A model generated the notes under the pieces. That model made no database searches. It worked only from the letters and a program-made list of their open reading frames with translations, and was not told where the DNA came from. From contig NZ_CM004509.1 in the NCBI RefSeq assembly GCF_001693435.1, forward strand, positions 806,001 through 870,000: a stretch of 64,000 bases of DNA, in the 5' to 3' direction. A program made the translations under genes and the position numbers. Positions 8,712 through 18,236 of the stretch are shown here, piece after piece (within the stretch, counting starts at the first letter, position 1; each line of letters starts with the position of its first letter). The stretch comes from Gilliamella sp. wkB7. Lineage in GTDB: Bacteria; Pseudomonadota; Gammaproteobacteria; Enterobacterales; Orbaceae.

Positions 8712-11700
8712 TTACCAATTAGCCCGAATACCAACAGATGCGCTAATCGGTGCTTTGACTCTTGCATCCCCTCCATTTGTCCAAGTATGGCCGATTTCTG
8801 TATAAGCGCTGAATTGATTATTAATTTCAAAACTCCCACCTATTGCCATTTCTGAACTTAAATATTTAGCACCATTACTAAATTCCGTAGCAGCATTTTT
8901 ACTAGCAAAGGTTACATGATCAGCACCACTTGGTGAATAGAACAGGTTAACACGAGCATAAGGACGTAATAACGTATCGTCCATTTTGAAATTACCTTCA
9001 AAACGAGCACCAATTCTGAACAGCACAGCATTATTATTACTATGTTTTACTTTGGTATCACCACTAATATGGCTATCGTGCATATCAAGCCATTGATGTA
9101 TGATTTGGGCTTGTGGTTCAAACTTCCAGCCATTAGCCGATAAGATAAATGGTTTACCTGTTTCAATTGATGCGCTTAAGCCATAGCTTTTTTGTTTGCT
9201 GTTTTTATTACTATCAGGTTTTACATTGATACGATGACGAGCCCCTTGTAAAACAATATCAAAATAAGTACCATTGTCTTGCATATAAGTACTATAAGCA
9301 CCTAAGAAGTAGGAATTTATACCATTTTTACCCACTTGTCCATTTCGACCACTAGCAAATCCATTAACGGTCATATTACCATACAAATAGCCAAAATAAG
9401 CACCCAGTCGCCAATTGTCTTCTTGCCAAAGATCACTTCCCAATTGAAAACCAGTATAGTTTCCTTTGCTTTGAATATTAGTAATGCCATTTTGTTCTAC
9501 ATCAATACGTTTAGTTATAATTCTACCCCAACTTATTGGTGAATCTAACAACGGCATATTACCAATACGTTGATGTAAATTACTTTGCATAATATTTTCT
9601 GCTAAGCGAAGTTGTTCTGCGATTGCTCCAAATAGAGGAACTTCTTTACGATAAGTTTTTATACCTGCTGGTTTAACTGGTTTTCCTGTATCTGGATCAA
9701 TACTTGGATCGACTGGTTCCAAAGGATCGATTGGATCTGTTGGATGTGTTGGATTCGTTGGTCCTGTTGGATTTGTTGGATTTGTTGGATTTGTTGGATT
9801 CGTTGGGTTTGTTGGATTCGTCGGGTTTGTCGGATTCGTTGGATTCGTCGGGTTTGTCGGATTCGTTGGGTTTGTTGGATTCGTTGGGTTTGTCGGATTC
9901 GATGGGTTTGTCGGATTCGTTGGGTTTGTCGGATTCGTTGGGTTTGTCGGATTCGTTGGGTTTGTCGGATTCGTTGGGTTTGTCGGATTCGTTGGGTTTG
10001 TCGGATTCGTTGGGTTTGTCGGATTCGTTGGGTTTGTCGGATTCGTTGGGTTTGTCGGATTCGTTGGATTTGTTGGGTTTGTTGGGTTTGTTGGGTTATT
10101 AGGTAAATTATTGCGTAAATACCAGTTGTTATTTTGGTTGTTAAGATCTCCTTTATGCAAATAATACTCATATGCACCAACATCTAAATGGTCTTGTTGC
10201 ATTTTGAATGCATCATTCGTACTTACTCCATCGACATGGACTAATTCAATGCCATTAGTATTACTCGTATCAGCACCTAACCCATTAATATTATTAATTT
10301 GTATAAATGTGTTTCCTGAAACATTACCGTTTACTAATAATCGATCTGTTGGACTATCACTATTTTGAACGACGGTATCAAGCACTAATTTCCCATTATA
10401 TCCAACATAATCGCCAGCAATAATCAAACTGTCTCCTGCATAGGAATTACCAAGTGTAATGGTCCCTCCATTATGAACACTTCCACTAATTTGTGATTGA
10501 TGTAAAGTGGACTGAAGATCAACAATTGAGCCTGATTCAAGAGTTAATTTATCTGTATTTAAATCACCTGTTAATGTCAATTTACCAATCTGACTGAGAT
10601 TAATATTTTCCCATCCAACGATTGATACATTTCCAATCGAACCGCTTGAAGTTGATGAGCCTATAAGATGAACATTAAGGTTAAGGGTATCATCGTCAGA
10701 CGATCCACCTACGCGCGTAAATTTATTACCACCATCTATTGCGGTTAGTTGTGATATATCTGCTCCTTCATTAATAAACAATGTATCATTACCCTCTCCA
10801 AGTATAATTTGTCCACTAATTTTAGAACCATCATTTAGAGAAATAATTGAATCTGTGGTTTCGTTTTTTATTGCAATGTCACTATCCGATGAGACATCTG
10901 CACCCTGATTTAAATTTATATGGGTTTCTAACCCTTCTTTACCTGTGGTATAAATACCTGTTCCTGATTGTCCTTTTACCTTGCCAAAAATGTTAATCTC
11001 TGTAATCCCTGTACCACTATTGGTTGCCTCAATACCATTATCAAAACCATTTATGGTACCATCTGTTTGGTTTATTAATAAATCTGAGGCAGTATCGTTA
11101 TTAGAGACTAATATTGCTGAACCGTTATTAGCAATGATCTTTCCTTCACTAACAATACGAGTAAAACCATTTCCCTGATTAGTGAAATTAATCCCATTTT
11201 TAGCACCTTGGATCTCACTATTAGATTCTTGTCTAAATGTTAAATTATTCGAATTAGAATAATTAGTTGCAATAATGGCATCTAAATTTTGGCTAATTAT
11301 TTTGCCTGCAACTTTAAGACCTGTTGAACCTTGTCCATGATTAGCAAGATCAATACTATTAAGTTTACCGATTATTTCACTGTCTTGTGTCTGTCCAAAT
11401 AATAAGTTATTGGTTGAGGATTGGCTTACAGCTGAAATAGCATTACTATTATTACCAATAACTTTTCCTGCTATACTTATAACGGTTGATCTTTGACCAT
11501 TATTAACAATATTAATACCATTCTTATTACCAATAATTTCACCACCAGATTGAATTATGTTTAGATCTTTAGAATTAGTATTATTTGTTGCAAATATTCC
11601 GTCTTCTTGATCACTTATGACTTTACCTAAAGTAGTAATAGATGTTAAACCTTGTCCATTATTTTCAATTGTCATGCCATTGTGTTTACCGTTAATTTCA

Positions 11701-14000
11701 CCTTCTAATTGGCTAACTTTAAGATCAGTAGTATTGTTGTTATTAAACGCATAAATACCATCATTAAGTTTTCCGATAACCTTTCCGGATGTATTTATTG
11801 ATGTGGCACCTTTACCATTGTTAAACATATTAATACCATTTTGTAAACCTTGAATATTACCGGCTAACTGAGAAACAATTATATCTTGGGTATTTTGTTC
11901 ATTAACAGCGGTCATACCATTGTTTTGAGTTCCAATAACATCATTAGAAGTTGTTATTGATGTAGTGCCGTTTCCTTTATTGTTAACATTAATGCCATTT
12001 AAATTACCTTTTATACTGCCCGCAGTTTGCATTACGTTGACATCTTGACTGTGAGTATCATTATTAACCAGTATTCCATCATATTCGCTACCCTCTACTT
12101 GTCCTGCGGTGTTAATGAAAGTTGAACCAGTTCCTAAATTATTAAAATTAATACCATTTTTTTTCCCTAAAATAGAACCAGATGATTGTTTGGCTGTTAA
12201 ATTTTTAGTGTTCGTTTGAGTTATGGCATAGATTCCATTTTCTTGATCACCTATCACTTGTCCAGAGGTTGCGATGGTTGTTGTTCCTGTTCCTTTATGT
12301 TCTACATTAATACCATCAAGCTTACCATGAATATTACCTAGTGGTTGCCGAATATTAAGGTCTTTAGTATTTGTTTCATTAACAGCACTAATGCCGTAAT
12401 TATTGTCACCGATTACATCGCCAGATGCGCTAACAATCGTCGAGCCACTACCTTTGTTATTAATATTTATTCCATTTGATTGGCCATGAATATTGCCTGC
12501 AGATTGATTTATTGTTAGTTCATGAGTATTCACTTCGTTAACAGCAAATATCCCATCATTTTGATGACCGGTTACTTCACCATTAGTCGTAATTAAAGTC
12601 GAACCGTTTCCTTGATTGGTCATATTAATACCGTTTAGTTCACCTTTTATACTACCAGTAGATTGACTAACGTTTAAATCGTTAGTATTTACACCACCAA
12701 TACCAAATATACCATCTTTTTGTTGACCTTCGACATTACCATAACTGTTAATAGATGTTAAACCATTACCATTATTGACAATATTGATACCATATTGTTT
12801 GCCTGTAATATCGCCTTTTAATTGGTTGAAAGTTAGTTTTCTAGTATTGGCTTGATTGACAATAGCCACACCATCTTGCTGATTAGCTGTAATCGTTCCT
12901 GAAGTGGTTACAATAGTTGCCCCATTACCGCCGTTGATAGCATTGATTCCGTTTAATTCTCCACTAATTGAACCGGAAGATTGGGTAACCGATAAATCAT
13001 GGGTATTACTATTATTATTTACAAATATTCCATCATTATTTTGCCCAGTAATCTTGGCTGTAGTTGTGATTGTAGTTGAACCATTACCCAAGTTATTAGC
13101 TTTTATTCCGTTTAAATGACCACTAATTGAACCACTGTTTTGTTCAATAACCATATTACCAGCATTTTGTTCATTGACGGCATTAATCCCTTCATTATCA
13201 TCACCAATAACTTCACCTGCGGTTGTGATATGTGTAGTCTCTTTACCTCTATTGTCGGCATTAATACCATTTTTTTTACCATGGATGCTCCCTGCTGATT
13301 GGATTACTTTAATACCTTTTGTATCACCGTCGTTCACCACAACAATACCATCACTTTCGTCACCTACAACGGAATCTGAAGTTGTTATTGTTGTTGTTCC
13401 GTGACCATTATTAGCAACATTAATTCCATTCAAATTACCGTGAATGTCGGCTCCTACGGTCTCTATAATGTTTAAGTCTTGAGTATTAGTTGAGTTTGAA
13501 GCATGTATCCCATCATTTTGTTTACCAGTGACATTACCATTAATTGATATATTTGTTGATCCAGTACCATTATGATTAATATTAATACCATTTGTTCCAC
13601 CAATGATATCTCCGGCAGGTTGGTTTATAACTAAGTTATCAACATCAGAGTTACTTGTGTAGGTATAACCATCGTCATTAGATTCAAGATGGTGTGGAAT
13701 AGAGATTTCAACCGAACTGTTAAGATTTGCAGTACTCAACAGATGATTTAGATAATCACTACGTTGTAAACTTAATAAATTTTGATTTGCATATTGACTA
13801 GTAATTTTTGTCTCGCAACTATTATTTTTAAGAGATGTTTCGATACATTGTGCATAACTAACAGGTACCATTGCTGCGGTTAAAGTTGCTACAGATAACA
13901 AATTAACCAAAAATAATCGCCCTTTTGATTGCGCTTTTTCTGATGTTACAATGAAGGCTTTACGTCTAGCATTCCAAACTAACTTGTATACTTTATTCAT
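8712..14000 (-). CDS. type Va autotransporter with 53-residue passenger repeats and PTN-repeat linker
   Basis: The protein has 1762 residues. Residues 1-50 form an extended signal peptide (MNKVYKLVWNARRKAFIV start, then a hydrophobic stretch ending VSYAQ). Residues about 128-1030 hold some 17 copies of a 53-residue beta-solenoid-like repeat, each with a G-x-I-x-G-x-x-NGI-x-x-x-N-x-G-x-G-x-T core and a DGI-x-x-x-N-x-x-NT half. A less regular stretch follows to about 1295. Residues about 1301-1419 are Pro-Thr-Asn triplets, and the last 270 or so residues form the outer-membrane barrel, ending in the aromatic residue of RANW. No catalytic triad was seen, so an adhesin or cell-surface scaffold is likely. 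GGAGGAAATA precedes the ATG. Repeat number may vary between strains. Confidence 0.93.
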   Translation of the reverse strand: MNKVYKLVWNARRKAFIVTSEKAQSKGRLFLVNLLSVATLTAAMVPVSYAQCIETSLKNNSCETKITSQYANQNLLSLQRSDYLNHLLSTANLNSSVEISIPHHLESNDDGYTYTSNSDVDNLVINQPAGDIIGGTNGININHNGTGSTNISINGNVTGKQNDGIHASNSTNTQDLNIIETVGADIHGNLNGINVANNGHGTTTITTSDSVVGDESDGIVVVNDGDTKGIKVIQSAGSIHGKKNGINADNRGKETTHITTAGEVIGDDNEGINAVNEQNAGNMVIEQNSGSISGHLNGIKANNLGNGSTTITTTAKITGQNNDGIFVNNNSNTHDLSVTQSSGSISGELNGINAINGGNGATIVTTSGTITANQQDGVAIVNQANTRKLTFNQLKGDITGKQYGINIVNNGNGLTSINSYGNVEGQQKDGIFGIGGVNTNDLNVSQSTGSIKGELNGINMTNQGNGSTLITTNGEVTGHQNDGIFAVNEVNTHELTINQSAGNIHGQSNGININNKGSGSTIVSASGDVIGDNNYGISAVNETNTKDLNIRQPLGNIHGKLDGINVEHKGTGTTTIATSGQVIGDQENGIYAITQTNTKNLTAKQSSGSILGKKNGINFNNLGTGSTFINTAGQVEGSEYDGILVNNDTHSQDVNVMQTAGSIKGNLNGINVNNKGNGTTSITTSNDVIGTQNNGMTAVNEQNTQDIIVSQLAGNIQGLQNGINMFNNGKGATSINTSGKVIGKLNDGIYAFNNNNTTDLKVSQLEGEINGKHNGMTIENNGQGLTSITTLGKVISDQEDGIFATNNTNSKDLNIIQSGGEIIGNKNGINIVNNGQRSTVISIAGKVIGNNSNAISAVSQSSTNNLLFGQTQDSEIIGKLNSIDLANHGQGSTGLKVAGKIISQNLDAIIATNYSNSNNLTFRQESNSEIQGAKNGINFTNQGNGFTRIVSEGKIIANNGSAILVSNNDTASDLLINQTDGTINGFDNGIEATNSGTGITEINIFGKVKGQSGTGIYTTGKEGLETHINLNQGADVSSDSDIAIKNETTDSIISLNDGSKISGQIILGEGNDTLFINEGADISQLTAIDGGNKFTRVGGSSDDDTLNLNVHLIGSSTSSGSIGNVSIVGWENINLSQIGKLTLTGDLNTDKLTLESGSIVDLQSTLHQSQISGSVHNGGTITLGNSYAGDSLIIAGDYVGYNGKLVLDTVVQNSDSPTDRLLVNGNVSGNTFIQINNINGLGADTSNTNGIELVHVDGVSTNDAFKMQQDHLDVGAYEYYLHKGDLNNQNNNWYLRNNLPNNPTNPTNPTNPTNPTNPTNPTNPTNPTNPTNPTNPTNPTNPTNPTNPTNPTNPTNPTNPTNPTNPSNPTNPTNPTNPTNPTNPTNPTNPTNPTNPTNPTNPTNPTNPTNPTGPTNPTHPTDPIDPLEPVDPSIDPDTGKPVKPAGIKTYRKEVPLFGAIAEQLRLAENIMQSNLHQRIGNMPLLDSPISWGRIITKRIDVEQNGITNIQSKGNYTGFQLGSDLWQEDNWRLGAYFGYLYGNMTVNGFASGRNGQVGKNGINSYFLGAYSTYMQDNGTYFDIVLQGARHRINVKPDSNKNSKQKSYGLSASIETGKPFILSANGWKFEPQAQIIHQWLDMHDSHISGDTKVKHSNNNAVLFRIGARFEGNFKMDDTLLRPYARVNLFYSPSGADHVTFASKNAATEFSNGAKYLSSEMAIGGSFEINNQFSAYTEIGHTWTNGGDARVKAPISASVGIRANW
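9745..10100 (-). repeat. tandem 9/18-bp repeat coding for (Pro-Thr-Asn)n
   Basis: About 39 nine-base units encode Pro-Thr-Asn. They are grouped mostly in an 18-bp period because two synonymous versions alternate (GGATTCGTT and GGGTTTGTC on the plus strand). Nine is a multiple of three, so gain or loss of units keeps the autotransporter frame. All frames stay open over this stretch, producing spurious frames. Confidence 0.95.
10915..13620 (-). repeat. array of about 17 diverged 159-bp repeats in the autotransporter passenger
   Basis: The encoded 53-residue unit recurs with a constant period through residues about 128-1030. Copies differ at many positions, so the array is old, but the NGI and DGI motifs and the glycine spacing are kept. 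Confidence 0.9.
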
Positions 14001-14791
14001 TATTTCCTCCCATTCAAATCGACAATTAATTTATGCTGGAATTTAACCAGTTTTTATTTGAAAACTTGTACTGAATGAAACTCACTAATTTATCGATTTA
14101 TTAATTAATAAATCGATAAATTAGTGTATTAACGAACAACTATTAATAGATATAAAACTTGGAAAAGGTTTAAGGGTTCTTTAATTTTTGACAAAATATA
14201 AGTTTACAAAGACGTAAAAAACTTGTTGACATATTTAACAAATTACAAATCAATTATTCTACCTCCTAGCAATGTGCTGAAAATGTATATCAATTTGAAA
14301 ATTTAAAAATTATATAATTGATAATAAAATTTAAATTAAAAAAGACACACAAAATAAGTTAATTTGTTTTATTAAGTTACAAAACAATTAGCATATCGAA
14401 TCAAGACAATTTACAAATTTATACGACATGAAAATATTCAAGACTTCTTTAAATATTCAAAACAATATATTCTTTCTAAACTAAGTTATGAGGGATATCA
14501 ATACAAACAGCAATAGAAAAAGGCAAGATATAGAAATCATCCCTGAATATCCATACAGAAAAATGATAATACGAGATAATTTCTATACACTTTTAACATA
14601 TCGCACATAAATTGGCAATGAAAATAATCAAAAAACTTAATTAATAGTTTATAGTTACCAAAATATCAACCATATTAAAACAAGCTCGGGTTGTTGATAA
14701 AAATGTAAAGATTTTAGAAAAATGAATCACCAGAGCTCAATTAAAAATGAAAAACTCCTATCAATTTTATCAAACAGTGGAGCTAACCCTA
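14001..14791. other. 790-base intergenic region upstream of the autotransporter
   Basis: No gene was recognised. The region carries the autotransporter promoter and, at 14083-14126, a perfect 44-bp palindrome. I saw no good terminator hairpin immediately after the biotin carboxylase gene. Confidence 0.6.
14083..14126. promoter_or_regulatory. perfect 44-bp palindrome upstream of the autotransporter
   Basis: Two 22-base arms (14083-14104 and 14105-14126) are exact reverse complements without a spacer. The core is TTAATTAA, flanked on each side by ATCGAT. It lies 83 bp upstream of the autotransporter ATG. It could be an operator for a dimeric regulator, or a leader hairpin if transcription starts further upstream. 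Confidence 0.7.
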
Positions 14792-16540
14792 TTAATTAAT
14801 TTCCGCAACTTTATCACCGGTATTGACAAAATCACCTTCTTTACTAATTAATTTTACGATGCCTTTGCGATGAGCAATAATCTGAACTTCCATCTTCATC
14901 GCTTCCATAATACCTATTACATCACTTTCATGGACTTCTTGACCTTCTTTAATAATCCACTTAAAAAGATTTCCTGAAACTGGCGATTTAACAATAGTTT
15001 CTGATTGTTCCACATTCTTTAATGAAGTTAATGCTGACTCACTATTCACAGCTAATGACAATCCTGCTAATAATTGTGCAGGCAAACCAATTTTGCAACG
15101 TTTACCATCAATTTCGATCACAGTATAGGTCAGAGTAGAATCTTTTATAGGTACCTGCCTCGGCAATGAATCCACCATTGGTATAAACTCTGTTTCAATC
15201 CAACGCGTATGTATTTTAAAATCACGACAAAAATCAGGATGTTCTATGATTGCACGATCAAATGGTAAAACACTTGCAACACCTTCAATAGAAAACTCCG
15301 CTAATGCACGATGAGCCCTAGCAAGCGCTTGCTCACGGTTATTACCAACAATAATGAGTTTTGCCATAAGTGAATCAAAAGTTGAGGGGATCGTTGAGCC
15401 AGTGACAACACCACTATCTAACCGAATGCCAGGCCCCGATGGTACTTCAAACCTTGTAATAGTGCCTGGTTTAGGTAAGAAACCATTAGCTACATCTTCA
15501 GCATTAATCCGAAATTCGATAGCATGACCTCGAGGTTTAGGTGTTTCATTAATACTAAGTGGTAATCCTTGTGCTATACGTAATTGTTCTACAACAAGGT
15601 CGATTCCGACTGTTTCTTCGGTAACAGGATGTTCTACTTGTAGGCGAGTATTTACTTCAAGAAATGACAATTTACCATCATGACTGAGTAAAAACTCAAC
15701 GGTTCCAGCACCAACATAATTTGCTTTGGCGCAAATGTTAATTGATGCTTGAATAATTTGTTGTTGCAATTGATCTGATATAAATGGTGCTGGCGACTCT
15801 TCAATTAGTTTCTGATTACGCCGTTGCAATGAGCAATCACGCGTTCCTACAACGACAATATGACCTAATTTATCTGCAATGACCTGAGCTTCTATATGAC
15901 GTGGATTGTGTAAAAATTGCTCTAAAAAACACTCACCACGTCCAAAAGCTGCTGTCGCTTCTCGTACAGCAGAATGGTAAAGTTCTTCAACTTCATCCAT
16001 TTGCCATGCAACTTTTAAACCACGACCTCCACCACCAAAGGCGGCTTTAATAGCAATGGGTAAGCCATGTTTATGTGCAAATTCAACAACTTCTTTAGCA
16101 TCGCGTACTGGTTCTTTAGTCCCTTCAACTAACGGAGCCCCGACTTGTATGGCTAGCTGTCGAGCTTTAACTTTATCACCAAGAATATCTATTGTTTCTG
16201 GATTCGGTCCAATCCAAATTAATCCTGCTTTTTGAACAGCTTTAGCAAATTCCGATCGTTCGGATAAAAAACCATATCCTGGGTGAACCATAGTAGCTCC
16301 CGATCTTTTTGCAATCGCTATAATCTTATCGATATTAAGATAAGTTTCACTCGGCAACTTTCCCGATAATCCATAAGCTTCATCAGCCATTTGAACATGC
16401 AGCGCATTAATGTCCGTATCAGCATAAATTGCAATGGATGCAAACTCCATATCACGGCATGCGCGAATAATGCGTACTGCAATTTCACCTCGATTAGCGA
16501 TGAGTACTCTGTGTGTTACTTTTTTATTATTCTCAAACAT
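14792..16540 (-). CDS. biotin carboxylase fused to biotin carboxyl carrier domain
   Basis: The protein is 582 residues from MFENNKKVTHRVLIANRGEI. The first ~450 residues are a biotin carboxylase: N-terminal RVLIANRGEIAVRIIRA, ATP-grasp glycine loop AFGGGGRGLKV, and FLEVNTRLQVEHPVTEE. The last ~75 residues are a biotinyl domain with the lysine motif EAMKMEV. No carboxyltransferase subunit is encoded nearby. Similar stand-alone AccC/AccB-like genes accompany oxoprolinase genes in other bacteria. The ATG overlaps the stop of the upstream PxpB-PxpC gene by 8 bases, so the two are translationally coupled. The longer frame beginning MEYLKNLKG (ATG at 16579) is possible but would overlap that gene more. 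The substrate is unknown; assignment to oxoproline metabolism is from context. Confidence 0.88.
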   Translation of the reverse strand: MFENNKKVTHRVLIANRGEIAVRIIRACRDMEFASIAIYADTDINALHVQMADEAYGLSGKLPSETYLNIDKIIAIAKRSGATMVHPGYGFLSERSEFAKAVQKAGLIWIGPNPETIDILGDKVKARQLAIQVGAPLVEGTKEPVRDAKEVVEFAHKHGLPIAIKAAFGGGGRGLKVAWQMDEVEELYHSAVREATAAFGRGECFLEQFLHNPRHIEAQVIADKLGHIVVVGTRDCSLQRRNQKLIEESPAPFISDQLQQQIIQASINICAKANYVGAGTVEFLLSHDGKLSFLEVNTRLQVEHPVTEETVGIDLVVEQLRIAQGLPLSINETPKPRGHAIEFRINAEDVANGFLPKPGTITRFEVPSGPGIRLDSGVVTGSTIPSTFDSLMAKLIIVGNNREQALARAHRALAEFSIEGVASVLPFDRAIIEHPDFCRDFKIHTRWIETEFIPMVDSLPRQVPIKDSTLTYTVIEIDGKRCKIGLPAQLLAGLSLAVNSESALTSLKNVEQSETIVKSPVSGNLFKWIIKEGQEVHESDVIGIMEAMKMEVQIIAHRKGIVKLISKEGDFVNTGDKVAEIN

Positions 16541-18128
16541 GGTCGATATGACTCCCTTCAAATTCTTTAAATATTCCAACAGGATTAAATTTTATTTTAG
16601 CATTTATAGGAATTTGTCCTGATAAATCTAAATGATATTTGCATACAGCACCAATAATCGGATACCCACCTGTTAGGGGATGATCATTTAAAAATAGCAC
16701 AGGTTGTCCATTTGCTGGTATTTGAATTGCACCAATGCATGTACCTTCGCTTGGTAATTCTTGTAACTTATCTCGAGTTAATGAAATATCACCAGATAAC
16801 CTTAATCCAATACGATTAGAAGCAGGCGTTACCCGCCACAATTGCTCAGTTAATAACTTAATTGCATTAGGCGTAAACCAATCAGTTCTTGGCCCAAGCA
16901 CAATGTCTAATACCACTACATCACCTGGGCATGGATAGTTTATTGCTGGTGATTCATTCAATGATACAGATGCTTTTATATTTGTTGATTTGATTGCTAA
17001 TGTTTGCCCAATTGTGATTGGTGGAGGCCCCACTTGTGCCAATGTATCAAATGAACAACTTGTTAAAATAGGTGATACTTGAAAACCACCACGAACAGCC
17101 AAATAACTACGCACTCCACATTTAATATTACCAAGTTCAACAGTATCACCTTTTTCTAATAAAATGGGTTGATACATTGGTGCAGTATATTTTTCACCAA
17201 GTAATGTCGTGATATTAATGTCACATACCGCTCCAGTGACTGCAATTAACATAGAGCGGTTTATTTGGGTTTTAAAACCACCTTGGGTGATCTCAAGTGC
17301 AACTTCATTAATTGGGTTACCAAGCACACGGTTAGCACTATGTAGTGCACTTTTATCCATTGCCCCCGATTCTGAGATTCCTAATGCAGCTTGGCCAATT
17401 CGTCCATTGTCCTGAAAAAGAGTTTGTAATCCCGTTGCCAAAACTTTAATATCTTGCTGAGAGTTATTTTTTTCTTCTTTTTTTATCGTTGGTAAATGAT
17501 ATTTGTTAGAAGATTTAGCCGCATCCACAAAATGAACGCGGCTACCTGGTTTAAACAAAGCTGGGTTATCTCGATTTATATCCCAAACTGCAGATTCGGT
17601 AATACCAATAAGTTGCCAGCCACCTGGACTTGCTTGAGGATAAACACTACTAAATTCACCAGCTAATGCCACTGAACCAGCTGGAATACGAACTCTAGGC
17701 GATTGGCGACGTGGAACATTAAGCTGAGCATGATTTGATACCATATAAGCAAAACCTGGTGCAAAACCACAAAAAGCAACTTGATACTCATTATTAGTAT
17801 GTCTATTAATTACTTCACTAACTGTTATACCAAGATGATCAGCGACGTATGCCAAATCTTCACCATTATATTTGACACTTATGATAATTAATTCCCCAGA
17901 AGGAATTGAACCAGATGTGAGATCAAGAGCACAGATGTTCTTAGCAAGAGTATCGGCATCAGTAAGAATTGGGTTAAAACGGATTAAAACGGTTCGAGCC
18001 GCTGGAATGATTTCTTCAATTTTCCAAAATGCTAGATTATTTTGTAGTTGATCAGTTAAAGCCATGGTCTGTTCAAGGCTAGAAAGCTCAACCATAATTG
18101 CATCGATATTTACGGGTAAAAATCGCAT
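16533..18128 (-). CDS. 5-oxoprolinase subunits B and C fused (PxpB-PxpC)
   Basis: The 531-residue protein joins two families. Residues about 1-215 are PxpB/KipI: MRFLPVNIDAIMVEL start, FCGFAPGFAYMV, PRRQSPRVRIPAGSVALAG, QASPGGWQLIG. Residues about 225-525 are PxpC/KipA: GLQTLFQDNGRIGQAALGIS, SGAMDKSALHSANRVLGN, SNRIGLRLSG, GGYPIIGAV. PxpA, PxpB and PxpC together form the ATP-dependent 5-oxoprolinase that turns pyroglutamate into glutamate. In E. coli and Bacillus B and C are separate genes, so this is a fusion. GAGGTACTAA precedes the start. pxpA lies 108 bases upstream on the same strand, and the 3' end overlaps the biotin carboxylase gene. Confidence 0.92.
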   Translation of the reverse strand: MRFLPVNIDAIMVELSSLEQTMALTDQLQNNLAFWKIEEIIPAARTVLIRFNPILTDADTLAKNICALDLTSGSIPSGELIIISVKYNGEDLAYVADHLGITVSEVINRHTNNEYQVAFCGFAPGFAYMVSNHAQLNVPRRQSPRVRIPAGSVALAGEFSSVYPQASPGGWQLIGITESAVWDINRDNPALFKPGSRVHFVDAAKSSNKYHLPTIKKEEKNNSQQDIKVLATGLQTLFQDNGRIGQAALGISESGAMDKSALHSANRVLGNPINEVALEITQGGFKTQINRSMLIAVTGAVCDINITTLLGEKYTAPMYQPILLEKGDTVELGNIKCGVRSYLAVRGGFQVSPILTSCSFDTLAQVGPPPITIGQTLAIKSTNIKASVSLNESPAINYPCPGDVVVLDIVLGPRTDWFTPNAIKLLTEQLWRVTPASNRIGLRLSGDISLTRDKLQELPSEGTCIGAIQIPANGQPVLFLNDHPLTGGYPIIGAVCKYHLDLSGQIPINAKIKFNPVGIFKEFEGSHIDHV

Positions 18129-18236
18129 TTAGTACCTCTAACCTTGTCGGTTATCTAATCCATGATCTCAACAAAAAACTAGTCAAAAATTATTTGTTTG
18201 ATATAAGTTTATATTTTATCAAACTAACATAATGAT

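Noticed and set aside
9659..10183. Long open frames in other frames and on the opposite strand over the PTN repeat
   Set aside because: They exist only because a 9-base repeat without stop codons is open in every frame. They have no ribosome site and give low-complexity products.
8712..14000. Autotransporter as a haemagglutinin of a two-partner or trimeric system
   Set aside because: The C-terminus is a full single-chain barrel of about 270 residues, not a short trimeric anchor, and no TpsB-type partner gene lies nearby.
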